DNA of 64,000 bases from UBA668 sp041394605 (lineage in GTDB: Bacteria > Actinomycetota > Acidimicrobiia > Acidimicrobiales > Ilumatobacteraceae): contig JAWKHX010000010.1 of NCBI GenBank assembly GCA_041394605.1, positions 62,001-126,000 on the forward strand, read 5' to 3'. A model generated the notes under the pieces. It had not been told where the DNA came from. It did not search any database and saw nothing but the letters and a program-made list of their open reading frames with translations. Below are positions 37,675 through 45,766 of the stretch, piece after piece. Every line of letters starts with the position of its first letter. The stretch's first letter is position 1. The translations under genes and the position numbers were made by a program.

Positions 37675-37688
37675 TAGGGTGGGCAACC
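37675..37688 (+). promoter_or_regulatory. -10 box TAGGGT, leaderless spacing
   Basis: TAGGGT at 37675-37680, 8 bases before the GTG start at 37689. Confidence 0.55.
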
Positions 37689-38813
37689 GTGTCAGACAGC
37701 GTTGTCATCACCGGAACAGGGTTGTTCACCCCGCCCCACTCGATCTCCAACGAGGAACTGGTGGCCTCGCTGGCCGTGGCGGCCACCCGGTTCAACGAGG
37801 AACACGCCGACCAGATCGCTGTCGGTTCTGTGGAGGCGAGGGCCATCCCGGACGCCGAGTTCATCGAGAAGGCCTCGGGCATCCGCAGCCGCTACGTGAT
37901 GGAGAAGGACGGTGTGCTGGACCCCGATCGCCTGCGGCCGCACCTGCCCACGCGCAGCGAGGACGAGTTGAGCCTGATGGCGGAGATGGCCCTGCCCGCC
38001 ATCGCGGAAGCCCTGGCGCAGGCCGGCCGGAGAGGCGACGAGGTGGACTGCATCATCGTGGGCGCGTCCAACATCCAGCGCGCCTACCCGGCGGTGGCCA
38101 TCGAGATCCAGCACGCCATCGGCGCCGGTGGGTGGGCCTACGACATGAACGTGGCCTGCTCGTCGGCCACGTTCAGCATGCAGGCGGCGGTGGACGCGCT
38201 GCGCAACGGCTCCGCCCGCTGCGCGCTGGTGATCAACCCGGAGATCACCAGCGCCCACAACAACTTCGCGCTGCGCGACCACCACTTCATCTTCGGCGAC
38301 GCCTGCACGGTGGCGGTGCTCGAACGGGCGGACGACGCCGTGGCGGCCGAGCAGTGGGAGGTCCTGCGCACCCGGCTGGAGACCAAGTTCTCCAACAGCA
38401 TTCGCAACGACTTCGGCTTCCTGAACCCGTGCGAGGTCGACGCCCGCGATCCGTTCGAGTTGGTGTTCCGCCAGCGTGGCCAGCAGGTGTTCAAGGAGGT
38501 CGTGCCGCTGGTGGTGCGCCACATCGAGGAACAACTCGGTGCGCTGTCGCTGGAGGCCGCGGCCATCCGTCGCTTCTGGCTGCACCAGGCCAACCTGAAG
38601 ATGAACCAGCTCATCGCCAAGCAGGTGCTCGGCCGGCTGCCCGACGAGACCGAGGCGCCGGTGATCCTCGACCGCTACGCCAACACCTCGTCGGCCGGTT
38701 CGGTGATCGCCTTCCACCTGCACCGCGACGGGCTCGCCGCCGGCGACCTCGGGGTGCTGTGCAGCTTCGGCGCCGGCTACTCGATCGGCAGCTTGGTGGT
38801 CCGCAAGCGCTGA
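37689..38813 (+). CDS. Beta-ketoacyl-ACP synthase III family (FabH-like, long form)
   Basis: A 374-residue thiolase-fold condensing enzyme. The triad is Cys157 (VACSSATF), His299 (WLHQANLKM) and Asn332 (YANTSSAGS). It is longer than housekeeping FabH because of an insert after residue 20 (NEELVASLAVAATRFNEEH to RLRPHLPTRSEDE), as in beta-ketodecanoyl-ACP synthases of the Pseudomonas PA3286 type. It may therefore elongate imported medium-chain acyl groups. It is a single gene with a leaderless promoter and an upstream palindrome. Confidence 0.88.
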   Translation: MSDSVVITGTGLFTPPHSISNEELVASLAVAATRFNEEHADQIAVGSVEARAIPDAEFIEKASGIRSRYVMEKDGVLDPDRLRPHLPTRSEDELSLMAEMALPAIAEALAQAGRRGDEVDCIIVGASNIQRAYPAVAIEIQHAIGAGGWAYDMNVACSSATFSMQAAVDALRNGSARCALVINPEITSAHNNFALRDHHFIFGDACTVAVLERADDAVAAEQWEVLRTRLETKFSNSIRNDFGFLNPCEVDARDPFELVFRQRGQQVFKEVVPLVVRHIEEQLGALSLEAAAIRRFWLHQANLKMNQLIAKQVLGRLPDETEAPVILDRYANTSSAGSVIAFHLHRDGLAAGDLGVLCSFGAGYSIGSLVVRKR

Positions 38814-38834
38814 CCCCTCGACCCGGGCGCCAAC

Positions 38835-38846
38835 TACAGTTCTGCG
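38835..38846 (+). promoter_or_regulatory. -10 box TACAGT, leaderless spacing
   Basis: TACAGT at 38835-38840, 6 bases before the ATG at 38847. Confidence 0.5.
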
Positions 38847-39524
38847 ATGCACCGCACACCTCTCGCCGCCATCGTCCCTGGCCTGCTCGCCGGCGTACTC
38901 GTGCTGGCCTCGTGTGGCGGCGATGGTGCTGCCAAGAACACCTCGGTGCCGGTAGCGCCCACCACCACGGCGGCCTCGCCCACGGCGGCGCCCACCACCG
39001 CAGCACCGGCCGCGATGGACCTCGCCGCGGCAGCGACGGCAGCCCAGGCGGCCATCGACCTCGGCGACGGGTTGCCGGCATGCCCGTGGGACATGGGCCA
39101 GGTCATCACCGCCGTGGCGGACGTGGCGCCGCTGGTGCCGGAACTTGCCGACGACGTGGACAACTACGGGCAGGTGTTCCGCGGCGGGGAGGTGGACATC
39201 ACCTACTGCGAGGAGTACGCGTCGTCCGACGCCACCACCGGCATCGACGAGTTCCGGATCGACGTCCACCCGGGGACGGCCGACCTGCCGACATACCTGG
39301 ACGAAGAGTTCGGCGCCGAGGTCCAACCCATGGCCCCCACGGAGGTCCACGGCGGTGAATTGCGGTCATGGTGCCTGGAGGAACAGCGCTGCCTGGCGGT
39401 GTGGCAGGGCGACGGCCTGTTCGTCGCGCTCGTGACGGTGACGATCGATGCCGGTGTCGCCGCCGATGCGGCGGTGGCCCTGACCGTGGCCCTACCCCTG
39501 GTGGTGGACGGGCTGGCCGCCTGA
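38847..39524 (+). CDS. Hypothetical lipoprotein
   Basis: A 225-residue protein with a lipoprotein signal (lipobox VLASC, Cys near residue 23), then a Thr/Ala/Pro-rich linker (about residues 35-70) and a compact domain with four cysteines (ACPWD, TYCEEY, SWCLEEQRC), which could form two disulfides. No family is recognised and no enzyme motif is seen. It is probably anchored on the outer face of the membrane. It is convergent with the glycosyltransferase gene; 10 bases separate the stops. Confidence 0.65.
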   Translation: MHRTPLAAIVPGLLAGVLVLASCGGDGAAKNTSVPVAPTTTAASPTAAPTTAAPAAMDLAAAATAAQAAIDLGDGLPACPWDMGQVITAVADVAPLVPELADDVDNYGQVFRGGEVDITYCEEYASSDATTGIDEFRIDVHPGTADLPTYLDEEFGAEVQPMAPTEVHGGELRSWCLEEQRCLAVWQGDGLFVALVTVTIDAGVAADAAVALTVALPLVVDGLAA

Positions 39525-39534
39525 CGGCAGTGGC

Positions 39535-41934
39535 TCAGCCGAGGCGCACTGCGCTGGCGGGAGCGAGCGGACCGTGCAGCGCAGCCATCAGGTCCGCCGC
39601 GGCGCGTTGGAGGGACAGTTCCTCGAGCACATGGCTCTGCCCGCGGCCGCCCCTGGCCACGGCCTCGGCCGGGTCGTCCACCACGTGGCGCATGTAGGCG
39701 GCAGCGACCTCCACATCGGGCTGGGCCCACTCGGCCGTCGGTTCGTAGGGCGCGTTGCCGTCGCCCACGGGCACCAACCTCCACGGCACGAGGTAGGTCG
39801 TGGTGTCCGTGCAGAACCGCATGTTGCCGGAGTACCCGGTGACGATCACCGGCGTGCCGACCGACATGGCGTCGGCGATCTGCATGCCGAAGCCCTCGCT
39901 GCGATGGAGTGACACGAAGCAGTCGCAGAGCTCGAGTAGCGCCTGCAACTCGCCGGCGTCCCACGTGGCGTCCACCACGTGCAGGTCGGGCCGAAGGGCG
40001 GCGAACCGGCGCAGCCGCTCGAGGGCCAACGGATGGCGATGGCCGTTCATCGTCTTCACCACCAGGTGGGCCTCGCCCGGATCGGGGAAGGCGCGCCCGA
40101 ACGCGTCGATGACGTCCCACGGGTTCTTGCGGGCCACCACCGAGTTGAGATCCAGGCTCGTGGCGAACAGGAACCCGCCGGGCAGGCCGAGCAGTTCCCG
40201 CGTGTACGGCGTGCGTGCCGCCGGCGGCAGGACGGGGAGTGTGACGACGTGCACGGGGATGTCGGGGTCCAGGCTGCGGACGGCGGCGGCGGTGAACTCG
40301 CTGGTGACCCACACCTGCTCCAGGTTGCGCAGGGCGCCGGCGAACTCCTCGGGCATGGTGGCGAGTTCCCAGAACCACAGGCCCACGCGGCGGGCGTCCT
40401 GTCGGCTGCGGTGGTAGTGCTCCAGCCGCGCCAGTGTGTGCGGCAGCATGTCGGCGTTCACGCAGTAGACGGAGTCGCGGTACCGCAACTGGGTACCCGC
40501 CTCGGCGCCGCTGCGGTGGTTGCTGCGGGTGGCCTCTGCGGTCACCCGCACCAGTTCCGCCGGCAGCCCGGTGAGCGTCATCGCGGCGAACAGCCGGCGG
40601 CCGGCCTCGCCCACCCCGTGCTCCGCGGCCGCGTAGGCGACGACGTTCCAGCCGCCCATTTCGCGCCTGGTGGCCGGTGGCGGCGCCGCGGGCGCCGGGG
40701 CCGGTGCCAACCTCGCAGCGGTGCGTGCGCGCAGTGCCGGGCCGAACTCGCCGAGCCATCGCTGGTAGTTGACCGCGTCGTCGAGGTCCAGCCGGGGGAA
40801 GTGCTGCTGGATCCCCGGCTCGGACTCCCAGTAGGCCAGCGCCCAACGCCCCATCGGCACACCGAAGACGCCCGGTGCGGGCCCGTCCAGCCAGGCGGCG
40901 AACCCACCTGCCGGGTCGTAGGCATCAGGTGGCGGCACGTCCTCGCCGCGCTCGGCCAGCGCGACGGCGCGGCGGATGGCCGAGCGGATGACGTGATCCA
41001 GCCGGATGCCTTCGGCCGTGACCGCCCAGCCGTACGGAGGCCCGTCAGCGCCCCATCCGTGCCGCATCAGCGCAGCCCCGTAGGCGTCGCACTCGGCTGC
41101 CAGGACAGGGTGGTCCGACAGCCGCACTCGCGGGTTCACCCCGGCGTGCACGGACAGTTGCCACGGCCGTTCTGGCGAGTAGCCGCTGAGGTGCAGGGCG
41201 CGCAGCGGCGAGTCGCCGGCGTGCAGCACACCGCCGCGTCGGCTCAGGGGCCGCTCGTGCAGGTTCCAGTAGGCCGCGTTCACACCGGGGTCGCGGATGA
41301 CGGCCGGCCGGTACAGGGCAGGCGCCCAGTCGATCCACCGTTGGTCGGTGAACAGGGCGCGGGGGAGGTCCACGACCGCTTCGGTCCGCAGGCGCTCGTG
41401 CCACCAATCCAGGAACGGCCGTGCCTTGCCGCTCACGGCGATCATCCCCAGGTTGAAGATGCCGGAGTGACGGATCCGATCCTCCGCGGGTTCCAGCCCG
41501 TCGCGAGGGAACGGCTGCAGCGTGTGCGGCGTGAGCGCGATGCCGTCGGCGGCCGCTGCGGCGAACACGTCGTCCAACGCGTCGTAGAGCACGATGTCCG
41601 GGTCCAGATACAACGCCGTGCTCGCGCCGTCCAGCAGGCGCTGGAGGAAGGCCGCCTTGAGGGCGGTGGAGAGTTCCAGCACCGAGTAGGTCACCGCCAT
41701 GCGGTGCAGGTCGTCCCGGCTGATGGGCAACTGGTCGGCGGTGATGACCTCGCCGGGGATCGGCGGCAGCGGCGCGCCCGCCTCGGCGTCGATCAGCAGG
41801 GTGACGAATCGGCGACCGGGGTGGTGCTCCAGGTAGGTGGTGGCCAGCACCGTGGCCTGGGCGGCGTAGTTGCGGGCGATGATCGTGCCGGCAACGGTGG
41901 ACTCTGCATGCGGTGTGTCTGCGCCGCCGCTCAC
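39535..41934 (-). CDS. Two-domain glycosyltransferase (GT8-like plus GT4-like)
   Basis: A 799-residue protein. The N-terminal half (about 1-400) has a GT-A-like pattern: TIIARNYAAQATVLATTYLEHHPG, then the metal DxD in ALYLDPDIVLYDAL, then IFNLGMIAVSG. The C-terminal half (about 425-799) is a GT-B enzyme: GVGEAGRRLFAAMTL, VWVTSEFTAAAV, SLDLNSVVARKNPWDVIDAF, and the GT4 donor motif HRSEGFGMQIADAMSVGTPVIVTGYSGN. It probably builds a cell-surface glycan with two different linkages. No membrane segment. The GTG overlaps the stop of the preceding coiled-coil gene (GTGA). Confidence 0.85.
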   Translation of the reverse strand: MSGGADTPHAESTVAGTIIARNYAAQATVLATTYLEHHPGRRFVTLLIDAEAGAPLPPIPGEVITADQLPISRDDLHRMAVTYSVLELSTALKAAFLQRLLDGASTALYLDPDIVLYDALDDVFAAAAADGIALTPHTLQPFPRDGLEPAEDRIRHSGIFNLGMIAVSGKARPFLDWWHERLRTEAVVDLPRALFTDQRWIDWAPALYRPAVIRDPGVNAAYWNLHERPLSRRGGVLHAGDSPLRALHLSGYSPERPWQLSVHAGVNPRVRLSDHPVLAAECDAYGAALMRHGWGADGPPYGWAVTAEGIRLDHVIRSAIRRAVALAERGEDVPPPDAYDPAGGFAAWLDGPAPGVFGVPMGRWALAYWESEPGIQQHFPRLDLDDAVNYQRWLGEFGPALRARTAARLAPAPAPAAPPPATRREMGGWNVVAYAAAEHGVGEAGRRLFAAMTLTGLPAELVRVTAEATRSNHRSGAEAGTQLRYRDSVYCVNADMLPHTLARLEHYHRSRQDARRVGLWFWELATMPEEFAGALRNLEQVWVTSEFTAAAVRSLDPDIPVHVVTLPVLPPAARTPYTRELLGLPGGFLFATSLDLNSVVARKNPWDVIDAFGRAFPDPGEAHLVVKTMNGHRHPLALERLRRFAALRPDLHVVDATWDAGELQALLELCDCFVSLHRSEGFGMQIADAMSVGTPVIVTGYSGNMRFCTDTTTYLVPWRLVPVGDGNAPYEPTAEWAQPDVEVAAAYMRHVVDDPAEAVARGGRGQSHVLEELSLQRAAADLMAALHGPLAPASAVRLG

Positions 41935-42293
41935 CCGCCGCCCCCCGTGCCGGCGGCCGCGGCGCCACGCCGGACGAGTCGCCGGATGCGTCCCCACACG
42001 CGGCGCGGCAGGCGGCTCCAGCGCCAGGTTCGGGTGGCCGCCATCTCGTCGGCCAGCGCGGCGCGGGCACGCAGCGCCTCCACCTCCTCGTGGTCCGTCC
42101 CTCGTTCGCATTGGGCGAGCAGCACCGCGTTCAGCGCCTGCGCTGCCGCCAGCGCCGCCTTGGCGCGGCCCTCCGCAGCCTGCGCGTCCTGCAGGGCGGC
42201 GCTGAGTTCGGCGACGCGCCGAACCACAGGGTCGGCCACCCCGTCAGGGTCGGCCGGCCGGTGGCCCAGTGGGTGGTCGTCGGATTCCGCCAC
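41931..42293 (-). CDS. Small coiled-coil protein coupled to the glycosyltransferase
   Basis: A 120-residue protein. Residues about 25-85 are Ala/Glu/Leu-rich with heptad spacing (ELSAALQDAQAAEGRAKAAL, EEVEALRARAALADEM), followed by a very basic tail (WRWSRLPRRVWGRIRRLVRRG). It resembles short coiled-coil tails of bacterial glycosyltransferases, here as a separate polypeptide. The basic end could touch the membrane. The GTG start has TACCCT 7 bases upstream; the stop overlaps the glycosyltransferase start, suggesting a complex. Confidence 0.6.
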   Translation of the reverse strand: MAESDDHPLGHRPADPDGVADPVVRRVAELSAALQDAQAAEGRAKAALAAAQALNAVLLAQCERGTDHEEVEALRARAALADEMAATRTWRWSRLPRRVWGRIRRLVRRGAAAAGTGGGG

Positions 42294-42306
42294 GCCGGTC
42301 AGGGTA
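42294..42306 (-). promoter_or_regulatory. -10 box TACCCT, leaderless spacing
   Basis: TACCCT on the minus strand (42306-42301), 7 bases before the GTG at 42293. Confidence 0.5.
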
Positions 42307-42385
42307 GCAATCCCGTTCCGGGGCGTGGCCGTCTGGTCATGCGCCCGTCACGTGCAGTACTGGTCGTACCGTCGGGAATCAACGG

Positions 42386-42397
42386 TCCGCCGGCGGA
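42386..42397. repeat. 12-bp perfect palindrome in a 146-base intergenic gap
   Basis: TCCGCCGGCGGA, extendable by GG/ACC with one bulge. It lies between the coiled-coil gene promoter and the 3' end of the flavoprotein gene; it may help termination. Confidence 0.35.
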
Positions 42398-42452
42398 TGA
42401 CCTCGGCCCGGTTCTTCCACGTGGCATCGTGCCAGCACCTCGGCGGCGACGC

Positions 42453-44933
42453 TCAGGCGCGGATGCGGGCGTTGGTGGGGTCGTAGAGGGGCTTCAGCGA
42501 GACACCGACCGGGTATTCCGCGCCGTTGATCTCGGCGGTCCACGAACCGTCGGCCAGCCAGGCGGCGGTGGCCTCGCCGTGGCCGGCGGACACCATGGCA
42601 AGGCCGACGGCACCGCCGACGGTGTGGCCGTACGAACCGGCACGCACGTACCCGACCTGCACGCCGTCGCGGCGCAGCACCTCGGCGTGGTACAGCAACG
42701 GCTGGGGGTCCTGCACCTGCACGCTCACCAGGCGTTGCCGCCGGGGCATCCGCCGCCGCTCGGCCAGCGCCGCCAGGCCGTTGAACCCGCCCGGCTTGTC
42801 CCAGGCAACGGCGAAGCCGAACCCGGCGTCCAGCGGGCAGTCGGTGTTGTCGATGTCGTGGCCGTAGTCGCGGTACCCCTTCTCCATCCGCAGGCTGGCC
42901 AGCGCCTTCAGCCCGGCATGGCGCAGCCCGAACGCCGCGCCGGCCTCCGCCAGCGTGTCGTGCACGTGCAACGCCTGCTCGGCGGGCACGTACAGCTCGT
43001 AGCCGAGCTCGCCGAGGTAGGTGATCCGCACGCAGAGCACGCGGGCGTAGCCGAGGTCGATCTGGCGCGCCGTGCGGAACGGGAAGGCGTCGTTGGACAG
43101 GTCCACGGACGTGAGCGACTGCAGCAGCTCGCGCGAGCGCGGCCCCTGCACGCTGATCTGCGCCAGCCCGGCGGTGACGTCGGTGGTGAACGCATGGCCG
43201 GCGGTGGCGCAGGCCCGCACCAGCTGGGATTCCACATGGCGGTGTGCCGTGTCCGTGGCCACGACCATGAACGATTCGTCGCTCAGCTTGGTGACCGTGA
43301 GGTCGGCCTCCAGCAGGCCCCGGTCGTTCAGCCATTGGGTGTAGGTGATGGTGCCCGGCTCGCCGTCGACGGCGTTCGCGGAGAGCCGGTCCAGCACGGT
43401 GCCGGCGTCGCGCCCCTGCACCCGGAACTTGGACATGAAGCTCATGTCCATGAGGATCACGCCCTCCCGGCAGGCGCGGTGCTCGGCCTCCCAGGTGGCC
43501 CACCACGATGGGCGGTCCCAGGTGAGCGGGCCGGGGTCCGGCGTCGTGCCGGGGCCGGCGAACCAGTCGGCGCCCTCCCACCCGCTGACGTCGCGGAAGT
43601 ACGCGCCCTGCTCCACCAGGCGCTGGTGCAGCGGCGACACCTTGGCCCCGCGGGCCGTGTGCAGGGCCTTGTTGGGGTAGTGGCACTGGTACACCATGCC
43701 CAGCGACTCCACCGTGCGGGTGCGCCGGTACGACGGGGTGGTCTGGTACGGCTGCAGGCGGGCCGGGTGCATGCCGGTGACGTCGGCGCCCGGGTCGCCG
43801 TCCACGATCCAGTGGGCCACCAGCCGGCCGAGCCCGCCGCCAGTGAGGATGCCGATGGAGTTCAGCCCGGCGGCCACGAAGTAGTTGCCCACCTCCGGCG
43901 CCGGGCCGATGATCGGCCGCAGGTCGGGGGTGAAGCTCTCCGGCCCACAGAAGAAGGTGCGGATGCCGGTGTCGATGGACACTGGCACCCGGCTCATCGC
44001 CGCCTCCACGTACGGGCCCATGCGATCCCAGTCTGGCTCGATGGTGGTGAACGACGAGTCGCGCGGGATTCCCTCCACCTTCCACGGCGCGCATACGGGT
44101 TCGAACAGGCCGATCATCAGCCCGCCGACCTCTTCGCGGTAGTACCCGTAGTTGGCGGGGTCCTCGATGACCGGCCAGGACGGGTCCAGCCCCTCCATGT
44201 GCTCGGTGATGAGGTAGTAGTGCTCCGCGGCCTGAAGGGGGATGGCCACGCCGGAGCGGGCGCCGAGTTGGCGGGCCCACATGCCGGCCGCGTTCACCAC
44301 GTACTCGCACTCGATGGTGCCGTGGTCGGTGACGACGGAGTGCACTCGCCCGTCGCGGACCACGACGTCCTCCACCGTCACGCCCTGGGCGATGGTCACG
44401 CCCTGGTTGCGGGCCCCGCGGGCCATGGACATGGTGGCGTCCACCGGGTTCACTCGGCCGTCGCCGGCGACGTAGAAGCCGGCCAGCAGGTCGTCCGTGC
44501 GGGCCAGCGGGAACATGCCGGCGACCTCGGACGGCGACAGTTCCTGCACGTCCACGCCGAGGTGGCGGTTGAAGGTGGACACCCGGCGGTACTCCTCCAG
44601 CCGCCCCTCGTCGGCGGCCAACTCGATGAACCCGACCGGCTTGAACCCGGTGGCCAGCCCGGTCTCGGCCTCCAGCCGGCTGTACAGGTCTCGGGTGTAC
44701 GTGCGCAGTTCGGTGGACGTCTGTGAAGTGGACCCGAACGTGACCATCAGCCCGGCGGCGTGCCAGGTGGTGCCCGAGGTGACCTGGTCGCGCTCCACCA
44801 GCACGGTGTCCGTCCAGCCGAGGTGGCCGAGGTGGTAGGCGATCGACGTGCCGATGATGCCGCCGCCGATGACGACGACGCGGGCACGCTGGGGCAGTGC
44901 GGAGCGGGCAGGGTTGGCGGTGCTGGCGAGCAT
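42453..44933 (-). CDS. Dimethylglycine/sarcosine dehydrogenase-like flavoprotein with GcvT domains
   Basis: An 826-residue enzyme of the DMGDH/SDH family that oxidatively demethylates N-methylated glycines and passes the C1 unit to tetrahydrofolate. The N-terminal FAD domain has VVIGGGIIGTSIAYHLG and the flavinylation-type motif SGTTWHAAG, whose His covalently binds FAD in relatives. Next come the FAO_M linker (about 400-460) and the aminomethyltransferase domain (LMDMSFMSKFRVQGRDA, YLGELGYELYVPAEQA), ending with the GcvT C-terminal barrel. The ATG at 44933 follows GGAGGAA, one of few strong ribosome-binding sites here. It is divergent from the SCO6745-like gene. Glycine betaine breakdown is the likely context. 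Confidence 0.9.
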   Translation of the reverse strand: MLASTANPARSALPQRARVVVIGGGIIGTSIAYHLGHLGWTDTVLVERDQVTSGTTWHAAGLMVTFGSTSQTSTELRTYTRDLYSRLEAETGLATGFKPVGFIELAADEGRLEEYRRVSTFNRHLGVDVQELSPSEVAGMFPLARTDDLLAGFYVAGDGRVNPVDATMSMARGARNQGVTIAQGVTVEDVVVRDGRVHSVVTDHGTIECEYVVNAAGMWARQLGARSGVAIPLQAAEHYYLITEHMEGLDPSWPVIEDPANYGYYREEVGGLMIGLFEPVCAPWKVEGIPRDSSFTTIEPDWDRMGPYVEAAMSRVPVSIDTGIRTFFCGPESFTPDLRPIIGPAPEVGNYFVAAGLNSIGILTGGGLGRLVAHWIVDGDPGADVTGMHPARLQPYQTTPSYRRTRTVESLGMVYQCHYPNKALHTARGAKVSPLHQRLVEQGAYFRDVSGWEGADWFAGPGTTPDPGPLTWDRPSWWATWEAEHRACREGVILMDMSFMSKFRVQGRDAGTVLDRLSANAVDGEPGTITYTQWLNDRGLLEADLTVTKLSDESFMVVATDTAHRHVESQLVRACATAGHAFTTDVTAGLAQISVQGPRSRELLQSLTSVDLSNDAFPFRTARQIDLGYARVLCVRITYLGELGYELYVPAEQALHVHDTLAEAGAAFGLRHAGLKALASLRMEKGYRDYGHDIDNTDCPLDAGFGFAVAWDKPGGFNGLAALAERRRMPRRQRLVSVQVQDPQPLLYHAEVLRRDGVQVGYVRAGSYGHTVGGAVGLAMVSAGHGEATAAWLADGSWTAEINGAEYPVGVSLKPLYDPTNARIRA

Positions 44934-44969
44934 GGTTCCTCCGGTCGGAGTGCCATTGAACCAGGTCGC

Positions 44970-44982
44970 TACGGTGCGCTCC
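44970..44982 (+). promoter_or_regulatory. -10 box TACGGT, leaderless spacing
   Basis: TACGGT at 44970-44975, 7 bases before the ATG at 44983. Confidence 0.55.
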
Positions 44983-45717
44983 ATGGACGCCCTCGAACTC
45001 GTGCACCACACCAGCGGACTGATCGGCGCGGCCGGAGCCGCGTTCTACTTCGCCCCGGCCACCATCGCCCGTGGCCAGGAACTGGGGCTGGACCGGGTGC
45101 AGTTCTACGGCCTCGGTCGTGGCGGCGTGCTCGGCGACGTGGAGCCGGCGGTGGTGTCATCGGCGTTCGGCTACTTCAACCCGGCGATGATCGCCAACCT
45201 CTGGAACGCCGCGCGCGAGAAGTGCTCGCCGCGAGTCGCCGGCGCGGCGTACATGGAGTGCTGCGCGGAGCACGGCCGCGCCCGGTTCGCCGACGTGCCG
45301 GACCTGGAGTCCTTCGTGGCGGCAGGAGAGAAGGTGCTGGCGGCGTGCGAGGTGGAGGCCTTCCCGCTGTTCGCCGGTACCGCCGCCGAACCTGCCGCCC
45401 CGGATGCCGCCGGCCGGGCCATGCAGATCCTCACCATCCTGCGCGAGTACCGCGGCTGCGCCCACCTGGTGGCGTTGAGGGCGATGGGCATCCCGTCGAA
45501 GGACGCCCACTTCGTGAAGCGGCCGGGTGACATCCGCATGTTCGGCTGGGCCGACGACGACGCCCCCACCATCGACGACGATCTGCGCGCCCGCATGGAC
45601 GATGCCGAGGCCCTCACCGACCGGATGGTCGTGCCAGCTTTCGCGGTGCTGTCCGACGCCGAGCGGGAGGTGTTCGCCACCGGAGTGCGGGCACTGGCCG
45701 ACGTCCTCGCCGCGTGA
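44983..45717 (+). CDS. SCO6745-family protein
   Basis: A 244-residue helical protein. The blocks FYFAPATIARGQELGLDRVQFYGLGRGGVLGDV and SSAFGYFNPAMIANLWNAA are those of an actinobacterial family named after Streptomyces SCO6745, which has no established function. No signal peptide or membrane helix. Conserved Tyr, His and Asp positions could form a ligand or metal pocket. The start is fixed by a TACGGT box at leaderless distance. Confidence 0.8.
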   Translation: MDALELVHHTSGLIGAAGAAFYFAPATIARGQELGLDRVQFYGLGRGGVLGDVEPAVVSSAFGYFNPAMIANLWNAAREKCSPRVAGAAYMECCAEHGRARFADVPDLESFVAAGEKVLAACEVEAFPLFAGTAAEPAAPDAAGRAMQILTILREYRGCAHLVALRAMGIPSKDAHFVKRPGDIRMFGWADDDAPTIDDDLRARMDDAEALTDRMVVPAFAVLSDAEREVFATGVRALADVLAA

Positions 45718-45754
45718 CGGGGCGTGGTCCCCGCGCCGCGCACCGCGGGCGCGC

Positions 45755-45766
45755 CATGATGGCGGC
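45755..45766 (+). promoter_or_regulatory. Possible -10 box CATGAT before the flavin oxidoreductase
   Basis: CATGAT at 45755-45760, 6 bases before the ATG at 45767; the first base deviates from TANNNT. Confidence 0.35.
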
